From positions 1-8,015 of the forward strand of contig CAMEWZ010000070.1 in the NCBI GenBank assembly GCA_945946745.1: a stretch of 8,015 nt of DNA, written 5' to 3'. The position numbers and the translations under genes are program-made. Each line of letters starts with the position of its first letter. Within the stretch, counting starts at the first letter, position 1. Shown piece by piece: positions 1 to 5,229 of this stretch. This stretch comes from an uncultured Clostridia bacterium (GTDB lineage Bacteria; Bacillota; Clostridia; Oscillospirales; Oscillospiraceae). The notes under the pieces are model-generated. The model ran no database searches and had not been told where the DNA came from. It saw nothing but the letters and a program-made list of their open reading frames with translations.

Positions 1-53
1 TTCTCCTTGAGGAGAAGCTGTCAAAAATCTTTGATTTTTGACTGATGAGGTGT
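1..53 (+). repeat. Hairpin repeat, variable-stem family, copy 1 (AT-rich stem)
   Basis: The copy begins with the self-complementary block TTCTCCTTGAGGAGAA (1-16). A perfect 10-bp stem follows, at 20-29 and 33-42 (GTCAAAAATC / GATTTTTGAC, loop TTT). It ends in TGATGAGGTGT (43-53). The same flanks recur in opposite orientation at 119-172 around a completely different, GC-rich stem. It starts at the window edge, so it may extend further left. No open frame of interest crosses it. Its function is unknown; it is most likely a dispersed intergenic repeat of Clostridia. Confidence 0.75.
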
Positions 54-118
54 GCAGTAGAAGGTTGCAAGGATGGGGAGCTTTCGGCGAATTCGTAACC
101 TGGTAACGCCGCTATCGC

Positions 119-172
119 GGCTACACCTCATCCGACCCGGCTTACGCCGGGCCACCTTCTCCTCAAGGAGAA
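119..172 (-). repeat. Hairpin repeat, variable-stem family, copy 2 (GC-rich stem)
   Basis: Read on the minus strand, this copy has the same order as copy 1. First comes TTCTCCTTGAGGAGAA (172-157), then GGTG, then a 6-bp GC stem (CCCGGC 136-141 with GCCGGG 146-151, loop TTAC on the plus strand), then GGATGAGGTGT (133-123). The two copies face each other and together bracket 1-172 as a large inverted structure. A further small hairpin, GCCGC-TATC-GCGGC, lies immediately inside at 108-121. Confidence 0.75.
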
Positions 173-203
173 GGCTTTGGGCTGGTTCGACAAATTGTAA
201 TTT

Positions 204-290
204 AGCGGCGAGTCGCCGCTGACAATGCGTGCCCGGGCTGGGTGGTAATCGTTACGCCATTAGGTACCGCTCGGTATCGTTACGGCGGTA
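204..290 (+). repeat. Intergenic repeat family 2, copy A
   Basis: The copy starts with a perfect 7-bp hairpin (AGCGGCG 204-210, loop AGT, CGCCGCT 214-220). A 70-bp body follows (221-290) that matches the reverse complement of 438-507 without gaps, at 56 of 70 positions by my hand alignment. The 10-mer AATTGTAATT occurs on both sides, at 193-202 and 292-301, which could be a target duplication or part of the element ends. No coding signal was seen. Confidence 0.7.
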
Positions 291-314
291 CAATTGTAAT
301 TAATTGCGCAGCAG

Positions 315-415
315 CCTTGGCTCCCCCTATGGGGGAGCTGGCACGGCGTTAGCCGTGACTGAGAGGGCCCTCTCCGCCCCCATAGGGGGCACCTCTCCCA
401 TAGGGAGAGGCAAGG
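315..415. repeat. Compact block of consecutive hairpins with imperfect terminal inverted repeats
   Basis: Successive perfect stems are: CTCCCCC/GGGGGAG (321-327/331-337), CACGGC/GCCGTG (342-347/352-357), a 14-bp palindrome GAGAGGGCCCTCTC (361-374), GCCCCC/GGGGGC (376-381/385-390), and CCTCTCCC/GGGAGAGG (392-399/403-410). The outer ends are inverted copies of each other at about 17 of 19 positions (left end starting CCTTGGCTCC, right end finishing GAGGCAAGG). A very short version with the same two ends joined lies at 5053-5079. The second stem has the flanks AGCTG and ACTGAGAGG, which resemble the flanks of the 1-53 repeat. Confidence 0.7.
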
Positions 416-437
416 GGCTGACCGATAAACACCAATT

Positions 438-523
438 TACCGCAGTAACGATACCGAGCTGTACCCAATGGTGTAAGGATTATTGCCAGGCTGGCGTACG
501 CATTGTCTGCGGCCACTGGCCGC
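438..523 (-). repeat. Intergenic repeat family 2, copy B (inverted relative to copy A)
   Basis: Positions 438-507 are the imperfect inverted copy of 221-290. The copy ends in its own hairpin, GCGGCCA (509-515) with TGGCCGC (517-523), at the place where copy A has a different 7-bp stem. The 11-mer CGATACCGAGC is found at 449-459 and again just outside at 524-534. Together A and B could fold into a stem of about 80 bp with the 315-415 hairpin block in the loop. Open frames of under 90 codons here lack a ribosome binding site and any recognisable protein. Confidence 0.7.
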
Positions 524-565
524 CGATACCGAGCGTGGCGCTCCGCGCAGCGAATCAAAAATATC

Positions 566-588
566 TATGATTGCCAGTGGCAATCATA
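566..588 (-). terminator. Possible minus-strand terminator hairpin downstream of the PBP2 gene
   Basis: A perfect 10-bp stem (TATGATTGCC 566-575, loop AGT, GGCAATCATA 579-588) lies about 80 nt past the PBP2 stop codon. On the minus strand it is followed by GATATTTTTGATT, a run of five T starting a few bases beyond the stem. This is a weak tract for intrinsic termination, and the region is full of repeat hairpins, so it could equally be repeat structure. Confidence 0.3.
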
Positions 589-599
589 CCATAATTTTC

Positions 600-663
600 A
601 CCCAATGGTGTAACGAATACAGGCCAGCCTGCGCACGCATCTGCGGCGGGCCATGCCCGCCGC
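600..663 (-). repeat. Intergenic repeat family 2, copy C (partial), abutting the PBP2 stop
   Basis: This copy shares the exact 14-mer ACCCAATGGTGTAA (600-613) with copy B (463-476), followed by a similar but diverged body. It ends in a strong 9-bp hairpin, GCGGCGGGC (643-651), loop CAT, GCCCGCCGC (655-663). That stem ends only 3 nt from the PBP2 stop codon. It has no T-tract on the minus strand, but as a transcript-end structure it could still protect the 3' end of the operon mRNA. Confidence 0.6.
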
Positions 664-666
664 TGG

Positions 667-2850
667 TTAACCGGCCTGGTTTTCGAAGGCGGTGACTTCG
701 CTGGCGGCGTCCATTTCGTAGTAGCTCAGCAGGATCTTCTCGGCGATGGGGGCCAGGGAGGAACCGTGGGCTACCTTTTCGCCGAAGATGGCCACAGCGA
801 CGTCCGGCTCGGTCTCGTCGGCCCGGTGGGAGAAGCAGATGAAGGCGCCGTGGTCAGAGCCGCCGGAGGCGTGCTGGGCGGTGCCGGTCTTGGCGTAGAC
901 AATGACCTCGCCTTTGAGGGGCCATACGCCGTCGTAGTCGTCAAGCTGGTCGGCAAAGCCGCCGAAGTACTTCTGGGCGGTGCCGCCGGCGGTGGTGACG
1001 ACCTTGCGCATACCGCTCCAGTAGGTTTCGATGGTGGTGGGCTGCATTTCCAGCTGATTGACGATCTGCGGCTGGTTCTCGTAGATCAGGGTGCGGTAGT
1101 CCGAGGACACCACACGGCTCAGGAAGGTGGCCTTCATCCGGGTGCCCTTGTTGGCCAGGGTGGAGGCGTAGACGCAAAGCTGCAAGGGGGTGAACCGGTT
1201 TTCGCCCTGTCCGATGGCGCCCAGGATCTTATCGCCTGCGCCGAAGGACACGTCAACACCGGTTTTGTAAACCTGCTTTTTCCGTTCGGGGGTGTTGCGG
1301 TAGCCGGTTTTTTCCACCAGCTCGATGCCGGTAGGCTCGCCGAGGCCCAGGGCCTGGGCAGTCTCGTCCATCATCTGCCAGGTCAAACGGTCGCCCAGCT
1401 CGTAGAAGAAGTAGTTGCAGGAATAGCAAAGAGCCAGGGTGCCGTCAATGCTGCCGTGGGTGGCCTTGCTGCTGGTCCAGAACAGACAGGCGGGAGAGAA
1501 GCCGGGGTACTTGGTGAACACGCCCTCGTCCTTGATCTCCTCGCCGGGGGACAGAACCCATTCGCCCTTGCTGTTCCGGTTTTCCATGGCGGCGATAAGG
1601 GTACACATTTTGTAGGTGGAGCCGGGGGCGTATTCCGCGCCGAAGGCCCGGTTGAAGAAGGGGTTGTAGGGATTGGCCTCGATTTCCGCCCAATCCTCAT
1701 GCATGGTGGCCAGATTGTAGGTGGGGTAGCTGGCGCAGGCAAGGATGTTGCCGGTTTTGCATTCCATCACAATCACCGCCGCGCCCTGGGCGTCCAGACC
1801 CACGTGCTCGCCCACTTCCGTGTTGATCTGGGGGTCGGTGATCCGGGCCATGACCTCGGCCAGGGCGTCCTCCGCCACCTCCTGGATCTTGATATCCAGA
1901 GTGGTTTCCACGTTGTTGCCCGCCACCGGCTCCTTGGTGCCGATGACGTTGCCCTTTTCGTCGGTTTCCTTGGCGTAATACTGCTTGATGATGGCGCCTT
2001 CCCGGTTAACAACGTCCACACGGGTGCCGTCAATGCCGTGAAGGTATTCCTCGAAGGCTTCCTCAAAGCCGGACTGGCCCACCATGGCGTCCATGGAGTA
2101 GTTCTGATCCTTGAATTTGGCCCATTCCTCGTCGTCCATACCGCCGAGGTAGCCCAGTACATGGGCGGCGTACTTGGTGTGGTATTCCCGCACGGTGGAG
2201 GATTCCACCATCAGACCGGGGGTGTTCAGCTCCAGAATGGCGGACAGAACCTCGTCGGACACGTCCTCCATAAAGGTATAGGTGGGCAGGTAGGTGATGC
2301 CGCGCAGATCAAATTCGTAGCGCATACCGATGACTGCCCGGGCATCCTCGTCGGACCATTCCTCGGGGATTTTATAGCGGTCACGCATTTTCCCCACCAG
2401 CAGCGGCGCGGTGATGTCCGAGTCCAGACCCCGATCCACCATGAACTGCTGGAAATAGTTCTGCCAGGAGGTGTTGAAGTTGGTGAGGGTATACTCAAAG
2501 GGACGGGTGCCGGTTACGGGGAAATGGTCGTTATAGGTTACGTTCAGCTCCTTGCACTTCTGCACCAGGCGGTACAGCGCTTGGTTGGCATCGGAGTAGG
2601 AATTAATAACATAGTGGTTGAATACCAGGTCATAGGAGGCCCGGTTGCCCACCAGCACGTTGCCGTTGCGGTCCAGGATATCGCCCCGGGCAGCACGGAC
2701 GGTGGTCAAGGTGGTATAAACCTGGGTGTTGTCGTTGTTGCCGTCGGTTTCCACGATCTGGATCATAAACAGCTTTCCAGCGAACAGAACCAGGATAAAT
2801 GCGAACAGAGCCAAAAACAGATAGGCCCGGAAGCGGCTTATTCTTTCCAT
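667..2850 (-). CDS. mrdA: Penicillin-binding protein 2, class B peptidoglycan transpeptidase of the elongasome
   Basis: A 727-residue membrane-anchored D,D-transpeptidase that crosslinks peptidoglycan during side-wall growth, working with the SEDS glycosyltransferase RodA and MreC/MreD. One N-terminal membrane segment (about residues 9-33) follows a short basic start. The dimerisation (pedestal) domain begins with the class B signature RGDILDRNG (55-63). The transpeptidase domain carries all three active-site motifs: STYK at 411-414 (catalytic Ser411), SCN at 477-479, and KTGTAQ at 654-659. The start is set by GGAGG (2857-2861 on the minus strand), 6 nt before ATG. The first 13 bases overlap the end of mreD, implying coupled translation. 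It is the last gene of the operon, and the stop at 667-669 runs straight into repeat DNA. The call as PBP2 rather than a sporulation PBP (SpoVD) or PBP3 rests on the mreCD context and the absence of a visible PASTA tail. Confidence 0.93.
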   Translation of the reverse strand: MERISRFRAYLFLALFAFILVLFAGKLFMIQIVETDGNNDNTQVYTTLTTVRAARGDILDRNGNVLVGNRASYDLVFNHYVINSYSDANQALYRLVQKCKELNVTYNDHFPVTGTRPFEYTLTNFNTSWQNYFQQFMVDRGLDSDITAPLLVGKMRDRYKIPEEWSDEDARAVIGMRYEFDLRGITYLPTYTFMEDVSDEVLSAILELNTPGLMVESSTVREYHTKYAAHVLGYLGGMDDEEWAKFKDQNYSMDAMVGQSGFEEAFEEYLHGIDGTRVDVVNREGAIIKQYYAKETDEKGNVIGTKEPVAGNNVETTLDIKIQEVAEDALAEVMARITDPQINTEVGEHVGLDAQGAAVIVMECKTGNILACASYPTYNLATMHEDWAEIEANPYNPFFNRAFGAEYAPGSTYKMCTLIAAMENRNSKGEWVLSPGEEIKDEGVFTKYPGFSPACLFWTSSKATHGSIDGTLALCYSCNYFFYELGDRLTWQMMDETAQALGLGEPTGIELVEKTGYRNTPERKKQVYKTGVDVSFGAGDKILGAIGQGENRFTPLQLCVYASTLANKGTRMKATFLSRVVSSDYRTLIYENQPQIVNQLEMQPTTIETYWSGMRKVVTTAGGTAQKYFGGFADQLDDYDGVWPLKGEVIVYAKTGTAQHASGGSDHGAFICFSHRADETEPDVAVAIFGEKVAHGSSLAPIAEKILLSYYEMDAASEVTAFENQAG

Positions 2851-3434
2851 GTGTTACCTCCAATCAGGCCGATCTTATAGATCAGGGAATAAAGGGGAAT
2901 CAGCGTCAGCACGCTGTAAAGCCCGGTGAACAGGAAATGGGGCAGGCGGCTCCAGAGGGTCAAGCCGGTCATCACCCCGACCAGGAATAGCCCCAGCTCG
3001 TAGAGCATCATGGCAATGCTGGTACAAAGAAGGATGGAGCCGCGGCTGCGGTGCAGATACATCTGCCGCAGTAGGGCGATCAAGGTGCCCAGAAAGGTCA
3101 TCAGTCCCACGCAGAAGGCGCTGGGCGCGGAGCCGGAGAGGTAGTACAGCGTGGAGGCGATCAGCACGAACAGGCTGCCCACCTCGGTGCCCTCCAGAAT
3201 GGTGATGAGCAAAATGGCGCTGACCGCCAGATCGGTGGTGCCGCCAAAGAGGCGGAACCGGCTCATCACCACATCCTGTACCACCAGGCACACGATGATG
3301 GTCAGGATATACAGCGCCCACTTGGCCAGCCGCAGCCGCTGTAGGGCGGTGAGCCGGAGGGTCTTGACCCAAGTGGCGGTTTTGGGATCAGGTTTGAATT
3401 CGGAGGACTTCCTCCGTCGTTGAAACATAGCCAT
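2838..3434 (-). CDS. mreD: Rod shape-determining membrane protein MreD
   Basis: A 198-residue, very hydrophobic protein. It has a basic N-terminal cytoplasmic stretch (residues 5-37, many Arg/Lys) followed by five or six membrane segments (roughly 38-56, 68-80, 85-100, 105-123, 133-158, 168-190). This matches the MreD family, which is about 160-180 residues with poorly conserved sequence; identification leans on topology and position between mreC and PBP2. The frame stays open 65 codons further upstream inside mreC, but that stretch is a Pro/Arg/Ser-rich shadow. The ATG at 3434 is preferred because TGAGG (3443-3447, minus) sits 8 nt upstream and overlaps the mreC stop. A second ATG two codons later (3428) is possible. 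The gap from mreC is 10 nt, and the end overlaps PBP2 by 13 bp. MreD binds MreC in the membrane as part of the elongasome. Confidence 0.85.
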   Translation of the reverse strand: MAMFQRRRKSSEFKPDPKTATWVKTLRLTALQRLRLAKWALYILTIIVCLVVQDVVMSRFRLFGGTTDLAVSAILLITILEGTEVGSLFVLIASTLYYLSGSAPSAFCVGLMTFLGTLIALLRQMYLHRSRGSILLCTSIAMMLYELGLFLVGVMTGLTLWSRLPHFLFTGLYSVLTLIPLYSLIYKIGLIGGNTWKE

Positions 3435-3444
3435 AGTGAATGCC

Positions 3445-4359
3445 TCAGCCCAGATTCTCCACGGGGGCGGTGGTTTCCGCCGGGGGCTCCGTGGATTCGG
3501 TGGCGGTGGTTTCGGTGGTGGTTCCTCCGGTGTCGGTGGCGTATTCGGTGATGATGAAGATCTGCTCCAGGGAGCTGATCTCCGCGGCGGGATCCAGCAG
3601 AGCGAACTTGGCCACGCCGGTTTCCTCAAAGCCCGCGTCCACCACGTAGCCCATAATCAGACCCCGGGGGTACACGGTAGAGCCGGAGGTCACCACCTGA
3701 TCCTGGTTGCGGATGATGGCGGAGGAGGGCAGGTAGTTCATTTTCAGCAGCTTTTCGTTGCCGTCAATGTAACCGCCGCGGACCATGCCGTTGTAGCCGG
3801 AGGTGGCGATGGTGCCGGAGATCTCCAGGGTGGAGTCCAGCACGGTGGTCACCTCGGCATAGTTGGCTCCGGCGGCAGTGACCAGGCCCACCACTTCGCC
3901 GTTGGCGGTGACGGCGCACATGTTCTCCTGAATGCCGGAGGTGGTGCCCCGGTTGATGGTGAGGGTGTTCTCCCAGTCGGTGGAGCTCCAGCCGATGATA
4001 TAGGCATCCACCATTTTGTAATCCTCATGGACGGTTTTTACATCCAGTGCCTTGCGCAGACGCTCGTTTTCCCGGGAGACGGAGTCCGCCTGACGGGCCA
4101 CGTCCTCCATTTCGGCAATGCGCTTTTTCAGCACCTCGTTTTCCGCCTCCAGCGCTTCGTAGCGGAACATGTAGCTGTAGTATTTTTCTGCCGTATTGGT
4201 CAGCGCGGTGCCCGCCGCCTTAAAGGGGGCCAGAACGCCTTGCACCACCAGGTGGGGGATGGTCGTGTTGGTAATGCCGCTGACAATGGCCAGCGCCGCG
4301 GTGAGCAGCGCCGCGATCACCAGGATGATTTTCACCCGGGTGCTGAACAGGTTTCTCAT
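3445..4359 (-). CDS. mreC: Cell shape-determining protein MreC
   Basis: A 304-residue bitopic protein that scaffolds the elongasome from the outer face of the membrane and activates PBP2. Visible in order: a short cytoplasmic start (MRNLFSTRVK), one membrane segment at about 10-28, a coiled coil around 67-106 rich in Glu/Lys/Leu heptads, then the MreC beta domain (about 110-272) with GWSSTDWENTLTINRG (123-138) and the second-barrel segment VTSGSTVYPRGLIMG (223-237). The last 30 residues are a Thr/Glu/Pro-rich low-complexity tail. The start is supported by GGAGG at 4367-4371 (minus), 7 nt before ATG. Its ATG overlaps the maf TGA as ATGA, a classic translational-coupling junction. No mreB precedes it. 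Confidence 0.93.
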   Translation of the reverse strand: MRNLFSTRVKIILVIAALLTAALAIVSGITNTTIPHLVVQGVLAPFKAAGTALTNTAEKYYSYMFRYEALEAENEVLKKRIAEMEDVARQADSVSRENERLRKALDVKTVHEDYKMVDAYIIGWSSTDWENTLTINRGTTSGIQENMCAVTANGEVVGLVTAAGANYAEVTTVLDSTLEISGTIATSGYNGMVRGGYIDGNEKLLKMNYLPSSAIIRNQDQVVTSGSTVYPRGLIMGYVVDAGFEETGVAKFALLDPAAEISSLEQIFIITEYATDTGGTTTETTATESTEPPAETTAPVENLG

Positions 4360-4931
4360 AGTGTGTCCTCCATCCCTTCCGGCAGCAGCCGCTTCAGCGT
4401 CTGACTCAGGCGGCAGACCGGAAGGCCCATAACATTATAATAGTCGCCCGCGATTCTTTCGCAGAACAGCGCCGCGCCGCCCTGGATGCCGTAAGCGCCG
4501 GCTTTGTCCATGGGTTCGCCGGAGGCGACGTAGGTTTCGATTTCTCTCTGGCTCAGAGGCCGAAAATGCAGATCGGTCACTTCGGTGAAGGTCTCGATCT
4601 GGCGGCCTCGGAGCACGGTGCAGCCGGTCATCACCTGGTGATCCCGGCCGGACAGCAGGGAAAGCATGGCGATGGCCTCCTCCCGGCTGTGGGGCTTGCC
4701 CAGCACCCGGCCGTCGCAGACCACAATGGTATCGGCGGCCACAACGGCGTCGTCTTCCTCCCGGGCCACCGCCAGGGCCTTGGCCCGGCTCACCCGGGCC
4801 ACCTCGTCAAAGGGCGGCTTGCCGGGGTCCATGGTTTCGTCAATATCCGCTGCCCGAACCACAAAGGGAATCCCGAACAGGGACATAAGCTCTTTCCGCC
4901 GGGGAGAGGCGGAGGCTAGAATCAGTTGCAT
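4356..4931 (-). CDS. maf: Maf family nucleoside triphosphate pyrophosphatase
   Basis: A 191-residue cytoplasmic enzyme that hydrolyses nucleoside triphosphates to monophosphates. Family members act on dTTP/UTP or on modified nucleotides and have been linked to preventing incorporation of altered bases and to septation control. Seen here: the N-terminal LILASASPRR loop (residues 3-12), the AADTIV acidic motif with Asp67 (65-70), GKP (78-80), and the C-terminal block DKAGAYGIQG (142-151) with GDYYNVMGLP (162-171). Length is typical. The frame is open for another 49 codons upstream, but those codons lie in a repeat element. The ATG at 4931 is chosen because the family always begins just before the SASPRR loop and because GAAAGG (4940-4945, minus) lies 8 nt upstream. 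The DKAGAYGIQG form resembles the YhdE (dTTP/UTP) branch, but substrate is not decided. It is first in the maf-mreC-mreD-mrdA operon, and no convincing promoter was found upstream. Confidence 0.93.
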   Translation of the reverse strand: MQLILASASPRRKELMSLFGIPFVVRAADIDETMDPGKPPFDEVARVSRAKALAVAREEDDAVVAADTIVVCDGRVLGKPHSREEAIAMLSLLSGRDHQVMTGCTVLRGRQIETFTEVTDLHFRPLSQREIETYVASGEPMDKAGAYGIQGGAALFCERIAGDYYNVMGLPVCRLSQTLKRLLPEGMEDTL

Positions 4932-4951
4932 ACATTGCGCCTTTCTTGTAA

Positions 4952-5216
4952 AGTCAGTTGACAGTTGACAGTGAAAAGTGGACAGTTGAGGTGTCCCTTC
5001 GGGACATATTAAAAAAATGCTTATCGACTTGATTCGGCAAAATAAGGGTGAGCTTGGCTCCCCCTCTGGGAGAGGCAAGTACTTGTGCGGATGAAAGCCG
5101 ATAATCTGAAATCATTTTATCAAAATACGCCTTACGCAGTATTTTGGACAATATTGAAATCCATTCCGAAGGAATACCATAACTTTCCACTTTCCACTGT
5201 CAACTGTCCACTCAAA
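4952..5216. repeat. MITE-like intergenic element with about 29-bp terminal inverted repeats
   Basis: The stretch between maf and the U32 gene is bounded by inverted repeats. Positions 4957-4985 match the reverse complement of 5183-5211 at 26 of 29 positions. Each end is built from short tandem units of the type CAGTTGACAGT / AGTGGA. Inside are three small hairpins: TGTCCC-TTC-GGGACA (4992-5006), AAAATAC with GTATTTT (5122-5128/5139-5145, a few bases unpaired), and ATTCC-GAA-GGAAT (5163-5175). It encodes no transposase and no plausible protein. The size and structure suggest a non-autonomous mobile element or a dispersed repeat, but mobility is inference. It lies where the promoter of the maf operon would be expected. 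Confidence 0.65.
5053..5079. repeat. Short joined-end copy of the 315-415 hairpin block
   Basis: This 27-bp stretch begins CTTGGCTCCCC and ends GGGAGAGGCAAG, joining what are the left and right ends of the 315-415 block with almost nothing between them. It sits inside the larger element at 4952-5216, so one repeat is nested in another, or the two share a module. Confidence 0.5.
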
Positions 5217-5229
5217 TTTGCCTTGCTGC

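Noticed and set aside
1..523. CRISPR array
   Set aside because: The repeats are inverted, of unequal length and spacing, and lack unique spacers of constant size.
304..570. Small plus-strand open frame of 88 codons across the hairpin block
   Set aside because: It is composed entirely of repeat sequence, has no ribosome binding site and resembles no protein.
766..2880. A 704-codon open frame on the plus strand, antisense to the PBP2 gene
   Set aside because: It is rich in Gly/Val/His with no recognisable domain and no ribosome binding site. It lies wholly opposite a gene with all PBP motifs and reflects the high GC and codon-position bias of that gene.
3435..3629. Upstream extension of the MreD frame by 65 codons
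   Set aside because: It is a Pro/Arg/Ser-rich sequence lying inside mreC. A good ribosome binding site and ATG exist at 3434, and the trimmed 198-residue protein fits MreD.
3436..4404. A 322-codon plus-strand frame opposite mreC
   Set aside because: It is a Gly/His/Val-rich shadow of a clearly real gene, with no start signal.
4932..5078. Upstream extension of the Maf frame by 49 codons
   Set aside because: It is encoded by repeat DNA. Maf proteins begin directly before the SASPRR loop, and a ribosome binding site precedes the ATG at 4931.
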